From Allobrachymonas sp. (lineage in GTDB: Bacteria; Pseudomonadota; Gammaproteobacteria; Burkholderiales; Burkholderiaceae): a stretch of 9,135 nucleotides of DNA. The stretch covers positions 1-9,135 of the forward strand of contig JAUMXD010000061.1 of NCBI GenBank assembly GCA_030529305.1, in the 5' to 3' direction. The notes beneath the pieces are model-generated. The model did no database searches. It saw only the letters and a list, made by a program, of their open reading frames with translations, and was not told the origin of the DNA. Positions 1 to 6,455 of this stretch are shown in pieces. Position 1 is the stretch's first letter. The number at the start of each line of letters is the position of its first letter. The translations under genes were made by a program, and so were the position numbers.

Positions 1-587
1 ACCGTGCCCAGCGAGATGGGGTCCAGCCCGGCAAAGGGCTCGTCGTACATCACCAGTTCGGGGTCGAGCGCAATGGCGCGCGCCAAAGCCACGCGCCGCG
101 CCATGCCGCCAGAGATTTCGCTGGGCATCAAATCGCGCGCGCCGCGCAGGCCCACGGCATGCAGCTTCATCAGCACGATGTCGCGAATCATGCCTGGCGA
201 CAAATCGGTGTGCTCACGCAGCGGAAAAGCCACGTTGTCAAACACATTCATGTCGGTAAACAAAGCGCCGAACTGAAACAGCATGCCCATGCGGCGGCGC
301 GCGGCATAAATCTGCGCCTGCGTGGCCGCGCCCATGTCTTGCCCGTCAAACAGCACCTGGCCTTGCGTGGCTTTTTGCTGCCCGCCGATCAGGCGCAGCA
401 CCGTCGTCTTGCCGCCGCCCGAAGCGCCCATGATGGCCGTGACCGTGCCACGCGGCACGGTGAGCGAAAAGTCGTCCAGAATGGCCCGCCCGCCCGCGTT
501 GTAACTGAACTGCACATGGCGCAGCTCAAGCAATGGCGCGGCCTGCGGGGCAGGTGGCGCAAGCGGGGGTGTATCCGTTGCGTTCAT
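1..587 (-). CDS. mlaF: Phospholipid ABC transporter ATP-binding protein MlaF (partial, C-terminus beyond window)
   Basis: This is the cytoplasmic ATPase of the Mla system, which moves phospholipids between the outer and inner membrane and energises the MlaE permease. Reading from the ATG at 587, 195 codons are visible. A Pro/Ala-rich N-terminal tail (residues 1-18) precedes a standard ABC nucleotide-binding domain: Walker A GASGGGKTT (54-62), Q-loop with Gln105 in FQFGALF, signature ISGGMARR (158-165), Walker B LVMYDEPF (178-185) and D-loop GLDP (187-190). The LIGGQ and SGGMARR wording is typical of MlaF rather than of other ABC ATPases. About 70 further residues, including the H-loop, should lie left of the window. 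No good Shine-Dalgarno sequence precedes the ATG; the start was chosen because it is the first ATG before the conserved LLELRHV strand. The rest of an mla operon (mlaE, mlaD) would be expected downstream, off the left edge; this is inferred, not seen. Confidence 0.93.
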   Translation of the reverse strand, partial: MNATDTPPLAPPAPQAAPLLELRHVQFSYNAGGRAILDDFSLTVPRGTVTAIMGASGGGKTTVLRLIGGQQKATQGQVLFDGQDMGAATQAQIYAARRRMGMLFQFGALFTDMNVFDNVAFPLREHTDLSPGMIRDIVLMKLHAVGLRGARDLMPSEISGGMARRVALARAIALDPELVMYDEPFAGLDPISLGT

Positions 588-892
588 AAGGGGGCAATCA
601 TAACAACCGCGCACGCTTGGGCTGCGATCGCATCAAGCACTGCGCCAGCATCCACGGGGGTTTGCTGGAGGCAAGCATTTATTCAAGTACCAAGTGCCTT
701 CAGCGCCTTTTCGTTCTTGTTTCTGAACAACACATGCCGCCTTGCGCAATCCAGCGCCTGTTCGTGGTGTTTTCAGAAAGGCGTCTTGCGACTCAAAAGG
801 GAAAGTGGGGCCGCCCGCCAAGGCGCCTGCCGCTGCTCAAATCTTGGGGCAAGCACGCACAAATGAAAGAGCAAAAGCCTCTATCGCAAAGC
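588..892. other. Gene-free spacer between miaB and mlaF
   Basis: This stretch of 305 bases separates the end of miaB from the start of mlaF. It presumably carries the mlaF promoter, but no convincing -35/-10 pair and no U-tailed terminator hairpin for miaB were found. A 62-codon minus-strand frame (633-821) and two short plus-strand frames cross it; none has a ribosome-binding site or a recognisable protein. The only internal structure noticed is a degenerate direct repeat at 701-794. Confidence 0.6.
701..794. repeat. Degenerate tandem direct repeat, two copies
   Basis: Two imperfect copies begin at 701 and 752, 51 bases apart. Both start with CAGCGCCT, continue with a TTCGT block and then TTC(T/A)GAA, and end in a similar (G)GC(C/T)TTGCG block (736-751 against 779-794). 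The second copy is shorter by roughly eight bases. It may be decayed duplicated DNA; no function is apparent. Confidence 0.4.
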
Positions 893-2254
893 TCAATCCT
901 TCACCAGCACCTCGGCCCGCAGCGAATGCGGCAGAGCTTCGGTGATGGTCACGTCAATCATCTGCCCGATCAGGCGCTGGCTGTTGGGGCCGCCGTTGAA
1001 GTTGACGATGCGGTTGCATTCGGTGCGGCCCATCAGCTCGGCCGGGTTCTTGCGCGAGGGACCTTCCACCAGAATGCGCTGCACGGTGCCCAGGCGGCTG
1101 GCGCTGATGGCGCGTACGCTCTCGTCCAGCACGGCTTGCAGGTGTTGCAAGCGCTTGAGTTTGACTTCGTGCGGCGTATCGTCATGCAGGTTGGCGGCAG
1201 GCGTGCCGGGACGCGGGCTGAAAATGAAGCTGAACGAGGCGTCGTAGCCCACATCGTCAATCAACTTCATCATCTTGGCAAAGTCTTCGTCCGTCTCGCC
1301 CGGAAAGCCAACGATGAAGTCGCTGGAAAGGCTGATCTCCGGCCGCACGGCACGCAACTTGCGGATGATGCTCTTGTATTCCATCGCCGTGTAGCCGCGC
1401 TTCATGGCCATGAGGATACGATCCGAGCCGTGCTGCACCGGCAGGTGCAGGTGGCTCACCAACTGCGGCACCTTGCCGTACACCTCGATCAAGCGCTGGG
1501 TGAATTCGTTGGGGTGGCTGGTGGTGTAGCGAATGCGTTCAATGCCCGGAATTTCGGCCACGTATTCAATCAGCAGGGCAAAGTCGGCAATCTCGTCGGT
1601 GCCGCCCATCTGGCCGCGATAGGCGTTCACGTTTTGCCCCAGCAGGGTGATTTCTTTCACGCCCTGGTCGGCCAGGCCGGCGACTTCGGTCAACACGTCT
1701 TCAAACGGGCGGCTGAATTCTTCGCCGCGCGTGTAGGGCACCACGCAGTAGCTGCAGTATTTGGAGCAACCTTCCATGATGGAAACGAAGGCGCTGGCCC
1801 CCTCGACCCGTGCAGGCGGCAGGTGATCGAACTTTTCGATTTCGGGGAAGCGAATGTCCACCTGCGGGCGCTGCTCCTGCGCGCGCGCGGCCAGCAGCTC
1901 GGGCAGGCGGCGCAGGGTCTGTGGGCCGAACACCACGTCCACAAAGGGCGCGCGCTTGATGATCTCTTCGCCTTCCTGGCTGGCCACGCAGCCGCCCACG
2001 CCAATCAGCACGCCTTTTTCTTTCAAGTGCTTGATACGGCCCAAATCGCTGAAGACTTTTTCTTGAGCCTTTTCGCGCACCGAACAGGTGTTGAACAAAA
2101 TCAGGTCGGCCTGCTCGGGATCATCGGTCGGCTCGTAGCCCTCAGCTGCGCCCAACACGTCGCTCATCTTGGCCGAGTCGTACTCGTTCATCTGGCAACC
2201 AAAGGTTTTGATGAAGACTTTTTTACGCGGTTTGTCAGAAACGGCAGATGTCAT
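893..2254 (-). CDS. miaB: tRNA-2-methylthio-N6-dimethylallyladenosine synthase MiaB
   Basis: This radical-SAM methylthiotransferase converts i6A37 to ms2i6A37 in tRNAs that read UNN codons, after MiaA has added the prenyl group. The 453 residues match the usual family length. The N-terminal MTTase domain (about 11-125) has the three cysteines that hold the auxiliary [4Fe-4S] cluster: Cys20 in [11 protein letters not shown], Cys57 in [10 protein letters not shown] and Cys89 in GGCVASQEG. The radical-SAM domain has the CxxxCxxC triad at Cys163, Cys167 and Cys170 ([10 protein letters not shown]). A C-terminal TRAM RNA-binding domain spans about 387-452. All catalytic cysteines are present, so the gene looks intact. 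The start at 2254 places [12 protein letters not shown] at its usual position; the Shine-Dalgarno match upstream is weak. It is transcribed away from the exported-protein gene, with a terminator between them, so it probably has its own promoter in 2255-2400. Confidence 0.98.
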   Translation of the reverse strand: MTSAVSDKPRKKVFIKTFGCQMNEYDSAKMSDVLGAAEGYEPTDDPEQADLILFNTCSVREKAQEKVFSDLGRIKHLKEKGVLIGVGGCVASQEGEEIIKRAPFVDVVFGPQTLRRLPELLAARAQEQRPQVDIRFPEIEKFDHLPPARVEGASAFVSIMEGCSKYCSYCVVPYTRGEEFSRPFEDVLTEVAGLADQGVKEITLLGQNVNAYRGQMGGTDEIADFALLIEYVAEIPGIERIRYTTSHPNEFTQRLIEVYGKVPQLVSHLHLPVQHGSDRILMAMKRGYTAMEYKSIIRKLRAVRPEISLSSDFIVGFPGETDEDFAKMMKLIDDVGYDASFSFIFSPRPGTPAANLHDDTPHEVKLKRLQHLQAVLDESVRAISASRLGTVQRILVEGPSRKNPAELMGRTECNRIVNFNGGPNSQRLIGQMIDVTITEALPHSLRAEVLVKD

Positions 2255-2300
2255 AACTCAGCGAATGCAAAACGGCTTTTCACAAATCAAGGGCTGCTGG

Positions 2301-2320
2301 GGGCTAACAGGCATTAGCCC
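2301..2320. repeat. Perfect inverted repeat upstream of miaB
   Basis: GGGCTAA (2301-2307) and TTAGCCC (2314-2320) form a perfect 7-bp stem with a 6-base loop. It lies 47-66 bases ahead of the miaB start, on the 5' side of that minus-strand gene. Neither strand has a T-run next to it, so it is not an ordinary terminator. It could be an operator or a leader hairpin. Confidence 0.5.
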
Positions 2321-2345
2321 TTATCACGGATTGATCGCACATGCG

Positions 2346-2362
2346 GCGCACCAAATGTGCGC
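2346..2362. repeat. Perfect inverted repeat, second hairpin upstream of miaB
   Basis: GCGCAC (2346-2351) and GTGCGC (2357-2362) pair perfectly around a 5-base AT-rich loop. It lies between the terminator at 2401-2438 and the hairpin at 2301-2320. There is no T-tract on either side. Its role is unknown, and a 6-bp stem is short enough to arise by chance in GC-rich DNA. Confidence 0.35.
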
Positions 2363-2400
2363 ACAGCGGCTCAAACGCAGCCCAGGCAGAAAAGCTCAAT

Positions 2401-2438
2401 CAAAAAACAAAGGCCCCGGCACACGATGTGCGGGGCTC
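2401..2438 (-). terminator. Rho-independent terminator of the exported-protein gene
   Basis: The stem pairs 2413-2423 with 2427-2436, ten base pairs with one bulged G at 2419 and a 3-base loop. On the minus strand it is followed directly by a T-rich tail (TTTGTTTTTT, 2402-2411). It sits about 70 bases past the stop of the minus-strand gene at 2510-2998 and upstream of miaB, so it should separate the two transcription units. Confidence 0.85.
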
Positions 2439-2509
2439 TACGCAACAATACGCTGGGCGAATTATCTTCAACAAACCCCAGCGCGCGCAACAGTCATCAA
2501 CACGCAAAC

Positions 2510-2998
2510 TCAATAGCGGGGCTGCTGGTTGTAAGGCAGCATGGGGTCGAATTTGTGTTTGGAGGGGTCGTAACCGTCCATGCGCAGCAAATGATCGCGC
2601 TTTTGCTTGGGCGAAAGCTGGCTCTTTTCGTAATCGCTCAAGATCCAGATGTCGCCAATCTGCTGCATGGCATCGCGCACATACATGACTTGGGCCGCCT
2701 GCCCCTTGAGTTGCGACATGTGCAACATCATGTTGCGGTCGTCCTTGATGCGCGCGCCAGGCGAAATGCGCACACGCACGCCATCCAGCACCACCTCGGG
2801 CGGATCGACAAAACGCATATGCCCCTTGTCAGCCGTATCCGGGAAATGGCGCGGCAATACCTGCTGCACAGGCAACGGCGGATCATTGAACGACTCAGCT
2901 GAGCCAGCGTGCGCAGCAACGGCACAGCCCAGCAACAGGCCCAAACAAGCCGCTGCTTTGCAACTGGAAAAAGTCAAACTCGAAAGATAAGGGCTCAT
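2510..2998 (-). CDS. Small exported protein of unknown function
   Basis: This encodes 162 residues from the ATG at 2998. Residues 1-31 form a Sec signal peptide: a hydrophobic run (AACLGLLLGCAVAAHA) ending in AHA, with predicted cleavage before Gly32. That gives a mature protein of about 131 residues, probably periplasmic. The mature part contains a short beta-like stretch (PPEVVLDGVRVRISPGARI, about 66-84), then a Met-rich helix-like region, and a basic, Tyr/Pro-rich tail. There is no lipobox, no transmembrane helix after the signal, and no cysteine in the mature part. A GTG three codons upstream (3007) is an alternative start; the ATG was preferred because AGAGTG lies a suitable distance before it. 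The family is not recognised. It is transcribed divergently from ppk1 and has its own terminator at 2401-2438. Confidence 0.85.
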   Translation of the reverse strand: MSPYLSSLTFSSCKAAACLGLLLGCAVAAHAGSAESFNDPPLPVQQVLPRHFPDTADKGHMRFVDPPEVVLDGVRVRISPGARIKDDRNMMLHMSQLKGQAAQVMYVRDAMQQIGDIWILSDYEKSQLSPKQKRDHLLRMDGYDPSKHKFDPMLPYNQQPRY

Positions 2999-3047
2999 GA
3001 CAAGCACTCTGGTTCAAACCACGTTTCACGCAGACGCAGCAACCATT

Positions 3048-3077
3048 GATATAGAACACGATGCGAATGTTATACAA
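3048..3077 (-). promoter_or_regulatory. Possible sigma70-type promoter for the exported-protein gene
   Basis: On the minus strand TTGTAT (3072-3077) is followed after 18 bases by TATATC (3048-3053), about 50 bases ahead of the ATG at 2998. Both boxes are imperfect, and other pairings are possible in this AT-rich stretch, so this is only a candidate. Confidence 0.2.
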
Positions 3078-3300
3078 ATTGCATCAATAAATACAGATTG
3101 GAGCCGAGATAACACACCGCTGCGAAGTGAATTCGCCACAAAAAGAATCAGCGAGATGAGCGCCGCTGGCCTGCTCAACAGCGCCCAACCCGCCAACCGC
3201 AAAGGCCACCGCAAGGCAGCAAAGCCAGTTCAAGGTTTTTTCGGATCGACAAGCCACCCGCTTTCACACCGCCTGAACACGACACACTTCATTGGATACA

Positions 3301-3318
3301 GTTTCTACAAACAGAAAC
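3301..3318. repeat. Inverted repeat in the ppk1 upstream region
   Basis: GTTTCT (3301-3306) and AGAAAC (3313-3318) form a perfect 6-bp inverted repeat around a 6-base spacer, in an AT-rich patch 86 bases before the ppk1 ATG. The size and shape fit an operator for a dimeric regulator. It does not resemble a Pho box (CTGTCAT direct repeats). The regulator is unknown. Confidence 0.4.
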
Positions 3319-3403
3319 ATTATCGATCGCCTATGCAAGCGCCCAGACGCCGCCGGTGGCTGGGCTCGCTGTAAGCTTGCAGGTTTTTCATTCTTTGCGC
3401 CCC

Positions 3404-5503
3404 ATGAACAGCATTCAGCCCCCACTGATCAATCGCGATTTGAGCATTCTGGCCTTCAACGAACGGGTGCTGGATTGGGCCGCGCGTGAAGAAGTGCCGC
3501 TGCTGGAGCGGCTGCGCTACCTTTCGATCGTTTCGTCCAACCTCGACGAGTATTTCGAGGTGCGCATGGCCAATCTGCTGGAGGCCGCGCAAGAGCACAT
3601 CCAGGAAGGCGAGTTCACCGAGCAGGGCTTTTTGCAGGTCAACGCCAAAGCGCACGCCCTAGTCGAGCGGCAGTACAACATCCTGCATCAACTGCATCTG
3701 GCGATGGAGGCGCAGCGCATTCGCATCGTGCCGCATAAGGATCGCACGCCAGAACAGCGCCGCTGGGTCAGCAACTACTTCCGCCGCGAGGTGATGCCGC
3801 TGCTGCTGCCCATCAGTCTGGACCCGGCTCACCCCTTCCCGCAAGTGGCCAACAAGTCGCTCAACTTCATCGTCAAACTCGGCGGGCAAGATGCGCTGGG
3901 GCGCTCCAACAGCATCGCCATCATCAAGGTGCCGCGCGTGCTGCCGCGCCTGCTGCATTTGCCGCCGGCCCTGTGCAATGGGCAGAACCTGCTGGTGTCG
4001 CTGCCCAGCGTATTGCGCACCCATTTGGCCGAACTCTTTCCCAACCGCAGCATCGAGCAGCTTTCGCAATTCCGCGTCACGCGCCATTCCGACCTGGCGG
4101 TGGACGAAGACGATGCCGACAATCTGCTCGCAGCCATGCGCGAGGGCCTGCAACAGCGCCACTATGGCCGCGCGGTGCGCATCGAGGTCTCCTCCAGCTG
4201 CTCGGAAGAATTCGCCACCCTGCTCTGCCGCCAGTTCGAAGTGCCGCCGCAAGCCTTGTACCGTGTGCACGGCCCGGTCAACCTGGTGCGCATCGGCATG
4301 CTGATCGATCTGGTTAACCGGCCCGAGCTGATGTTCCCGCCCTTCCGGCCCGTGTACCCGCTGGCTCTGCAGGGGCAGCCCTCGCTGTTTGCGCGCATGC
4401 GTGAGGGCGATGTGCTGGTGCACCAGCCGTTCGAGAGCTTCGACCCCGTGATCGACCTGCTGCGCGAAGCCGTGAACGATCCGCAAGTCGTTTCCATCAA
4501 GCAGACCATTTACCGCACGGGCTCCTCGCCTGTGCTCATCGACTTGCTGAGCGAAGCCTTCCGCCGTGGCAAAGAGGTCACGGCGCTGGTGGAGCTCAAA
4601 GCCCGCTTCGACGAAGAAGCCAACATCAACTGGTCGGAACAGCTCGAAGCCGTGGGCGCGCAAGTGGTGTACGGCGTGCTGGGCCTCAAAACCCACGCCA
4701 AGATGCTGCTGATCACCCGGCGCGAGGGCCGCCGCCTCAAGCGCTACGGGCATTTGTCCACCGGCAACTACAGCCCGCGCACCGCGCGCATCTACACCGA
4801 TCTGAGCTACTTCACGGCCAACGACACCCTCACGGGCGACATGCAAAAAGTCTTCGCCCACCTGGCCAGCCAAAGCAACATCCCGCGCCTGTCGCGCCTG
4901 CTCATGGCGCCCTATGGCCTGCAAAACACCATGCTGCGCCTCATCCAGCAAGCGGGGCGTGCCGCCGCTGCGGGCCAACGCGGGCGCATCGTGGCCAAGA
5001 TGAATGCGCTCACCGACGAGGCCCTGATCCGCGCCCTGATCGACGCCGGGCAAAAAGGCGCGCAAATCGACCTCATCGTGCGCGGCGCCTGCATGCTGCC
5101 CGCGCAACTGGCGGGCGTCACCCACAACATCCGCGTGCGATCCATCATCGGCCGCCTGCTCGAACATTCGCGCGTGTACTACTTCGACATTGCAGGCACC
5201 GAGCACCTGTATCTGTCCAGCGCCGACTGGATGAACCGCAACATGCTGCGCCGCATCGAAGTGGCTTGGCCCGTGACTGAGCCTGCCCTGCGCCAGCGCA
5301 TCATCGACGAATGCCTGCTGGCCTACCTGCATGACGAAGCCCTGGCTTGGCAAATGCAAGCAGGCGAAGCAACAGACGGGCCTGCCGACGGCAACTACCA
5401 GCGCCCCACCGCGCCCATCGACTCGCCCCGCAATGTGCAGCAAGCCCTGATGCTGCGCTACCGCAATATCGACGCCCCGCCGCCCGCATCCACCCAGCCA
5501 TAA
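3404..5503 (+). CDS. ppk1: Polyphosphate kinase 1 (Ppk1)
   Basis: Ppk1 reversibly transfers the gamma-phosphate of ATP to a growing inorganic polyphosphate chain through a phosphohistidine intermediate, and is usually membrane-associated. The 699 residues match the family. The N domain opens with LINRDLSILAFNERVLDWA and SSNLDEYFEVRMA. The catalytic C1/C2 domains carry KQTIYRTGSSP (366-376), the active-site His431 in LKTHAKMLL, His450 in RYGHLSTGNYSPRTARIYTD, and His588 in LLEHSRVYYF; these correspond to the essential histidines 435, 454 and 592 of the E. coli enzyme. The ATG at 3404 fits the usual N-terminus; a GTG at 3356 would add 16 unrelated residues. No clear Shine-Dalgarno sequence precedes the ATG. 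The last 45 residues are Pro/Ala-rich and probably disordered. No ppx follows: the next gene is a sixA-type phosphatase gene after 117 bases. Confidence 0.98.
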   Translation: MNSIQPPLINRDLSILAFNERVLDWAAREEVPLLERLRYLSIVSSNLDEYFEVRMANLLEAAQEHIQEGEFTEQGFLQVNAKAHALVERQYNILHQLHLAMEAQRIRIVPHKDRTPEQRRWVSNYFRREVMPLLLPISLDPAHPFPQVANKSLNFIVKLGGQDALGRSNSIAIIKVPRVLPRLLHLPPALCNGQNLLVSLPSVLRTHLAELFPNRSIEQLSQFRVTRHSDLAVDEDDADNLLAAMREGLQQRHYGRAVRIEVSSSCSEEFATLLCRQFEVPPQALYRVHGPVNLVRIGMLIDLVNRPELMFPPFRPVYPLALQGQPSLFARMREGDVLVHQPFESFDPVIDLLREAVNDPQVVSIKQTIYRTGSSPVLIDLLSEAFRRGKEVTALVELKARFDEEANINWSEQLEAVGAQVVYGVLGLKTHAKMLLITRREGRRLKRYGHLSTGNYSPRTARIYTDLSYFTANDTLTGDMQKVFAHLASQSNIPRLSRLLMAPYGLQNTMLRLIQQAGRAAAAGQRGRIVAKMNALTDEALIRALIDAGQKGAQIDLIVRGACMLPAQLAGVTHNIRVRSIIGRLLEHSRVYYFDIAGTEHLYLSSADWMNRNMLRRIEVAWPVTEPALRQRIIDECLLAYLHDEALAWQMQAGEATDGPADGNYQRPTAPIDSPRNVQQALMLRYRNIDAPPPASTQP

Positions 5504-5607
5504 GCGCAGCAAGGGGCGCGGCGTCTATCAAACGCACAGCACACAACGGCAGGCACGCCAAACGCTACAAACAAAGGTTTGCCCGCCACTTTCTTGCCCA
5601 CACCAAC

Positions 5608-5612
5608 GGAGG
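5608..5612 (+). promoter_or_regulatory. Ribosome-binding site of sixA
   Basis: GGAGG lies 8 bases before the ATG at 5621. It decides the start of the sixA-like gene: an in-frame TTG at 5579 would add 14 residues ahead of the conserved MDLLLWRHA but has no such signal. Confidence 0.75.
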
Positions 5613-5620
5613 TCTCACGC

Positions 5621-6220
5621 ATGGATCTGCTCTTATGGCGCCACGCCCAGGCTGTTGACGTCAACAGCACCCTTGACGATCTGCAACGCCCCCTCACCCC
5701 GCATGGCGAGGCCCAGGCCGAGCGCATGGCCGCATGGCTCAAGCGCCATCTGCCCGCACAAACCCGCATTCTGTGCAGCCCCGCCCTGCGCACCCGCCAA
5801 ACGGTGCAGCACCTCACCACCAAAGACTACGAAATCTGCCCGCACATCGCCCCCAACGCCAGCGTGCAAGACCTGCTGCAAGCCGCCCAATGGCCCGGCG
5901 ATAACGCAGCGGCTGAAAACCAAGGCGTAACCGCCGAAACCGTCGTTGATGATCAAGCGCAGCAAGCTCTGGGAAAGATTGAAGCTGAGGCTGAAACCGA
6001 GGCAGTGGCAGAAACCGCCGCTGACAAAAAAACCAAAAACAAACGCGCCGTGCTCATCGTGGGCCACCAACCCACACTGGGCCTGGTCGCCCAGCAACTG
6101 CTGCAAACGCAAACACCCTGCGCCATCAAAAAAGGATCGCTCTGGTGGCTGCGCCACCGCGTACGCAACAGCCAGCCTCAGGTGGTTCTGGTGGCTGTGC
6201 TCAATCCGCAGATGTTGTAA
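5621..6220 (+). CDS. sixA: SixA-like phosphohistidine phosphatase with acidic insert
   Basis: This is a histidine-phosphatase-superfamily protein of the SixA group, whose members remove phosphate from phosphohistidine (in E. coli mainly on the nitrogen phosphotransferase system protein NPr). The RHG-type motif is LLWRHAQA (Arg7, nucleophile His8). CSPALRTRQT (52-61) supplies the second arginine, and VGHQPTLG (147-154) supplies the second catalytic histidine, His149. At 199 residues it is longer than the roughly 160 of E. coli SixA. The excess lies at about residues 95-141, a low-complexity stretch rich in Ala, Glu and Gln with EAEAETEAVAETAAD, ending in a Lys-rich turn. This insert interrupts the fold just before the strand leading to His149 and is probably a surface loop. 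The gene follows ppk1 by 117 bases on the same strand with a strong ribosome-binding site, so the two may be co-transcribed; no terminator was seen between them. Confidence 0.9.
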   Translation: MDLLLWRHAQAVDVNSTLDDLQRPLTPHGEAQAERMAAWLKRHLPAQTRILCSPALRTRQTVQHLTTKDYEICPHIAPNASVQDLLQAAQWPGDNAAAENQGVTAETVVDDQAQQALGKIEAEAETEAVAETAADKKTKNKRAVLIVGHQPTLGLVAQQLLQTQTPCAIKKGSLWWLRHRVRNSQPQVVLVAVLNPQML

Positions 6221-6294
6221 TTTACTCTCCCTGCGCAAAAGAGCCACTTTAAGCACATGTACACTCATCGCTGCGTATTGATTGACAGTGTTTT

Positions 6295-6438
6295 ATGAAG
6301 GACTCAAGAAAAACAAGAGCACTTCCCCAAAGAGCCGTGATACCAACCAAAAAAAACCGACAAAACCTCACTCCCAAGCAAACAAAAGTCAATAAAAAAC
6401 TTTATCCGCAGCGCGCAATAACAAAACCTCACTCTTAA
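6295..6438 (+). CDS. Possible small basic protein ahead of the MBL-fold gene
   Basis: A 47-residue frame runs from the ATG at 6295 to TAA at 6436-6438, ending 17 bases before the MBL-fold gene. It has 14 Lys/Arg and a single acidic residue (Asp3), no hydrophobic segment, and the tetrapeptide PQRA twice (11-14 and 38-41). An in-frame TGA lies just upstream, so the start can only be at or after 6295. No Shine-Dalgarno sequence precedes it, and A-rich DNA readily yields Lys-rich frames, so it may be chance. If real, it could be a nucleic-acid-binding small protein or a translated leader for the downstream gene. No family is recognised. Confidence 0.28.
   Translation: MKDSRKTRALPQRAVIPTKKNRQNLTPKQTKVNKKLYPQRAITKPHS
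6360..6434. repeat. 14-base exact direct repeat in the leader of the MBL-fold gene
   Basis: ACAAAACCTCACTC occurs at 6360-6373 and again at 6421-6434, 61 bases apart, with further partial similarity in the A/C-rich bases after each copy. The offset is not a multiple of three, so the copies fall in different frames of the small ORF at 6295-6438. The conservation is therefore at the DNA or RNA level. The second copy ends 21 bases before the ATG of the MBL-fold gene. Confidence 0.75.
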
Positions 6439-6455
6439 CACACAAAGAGATCATC

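Larger units (their letters stand above)
2999..3403. other. Divergent intergenic region between the exported-protein gene and ppk1
   Basis: This spacer of about 400 bases separates two divergent genes and must carry both promoters. The part nearest the exported-protein gene (about 3040-3120) is AT-rich. An inverted repeat lies at 3301-3318, about 85 bases before the ppk1 start. A 125-codon plus-strand frame (2997-3374) crosses it, but its translation lacks any recognisable domain and the frame starts inside the opposite gene's start region, so it is not called. Confidence 0.55.

Noticed and set aside
633..821. Minus-strand frame of 62 codons between miaB and mlaF
   Set aside because: It has no ribosome-binding site, a composition like random GC-rich DNA, and includes the degenerate repeat.
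617..2317. Plus-strand frame of 566 codons antisense to miaB
   Set aside because: It lies over a fully recognisable miaB, and its translation is His/Ala/Gly-rich with no domain. This is the usual open antisense frame in GC-rich coding DNA.
2997..3374. Plus-strand frame of 125 codons in the divergent spacer
   Set aside because: It has no ribosome-binding site and no domain, it crosses AT-rich promoter-like DNA, and it would overlap the start of the opposite gene.
3659..5512. Minus-strand frame of 617 codons antisense to ppk1
   Set aside because: It is the antisense shadow of an intact ppk1, with low-complexity composition and no recognisable family.
6283..6288. TTGACA-like hexamer (TTGACA at 6282-6287) as the -35 box of the MBL-fold gene
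   Set aside because: No acceptable -10 hexamer lies 16-18 bases downstream, so a promoter was not called.
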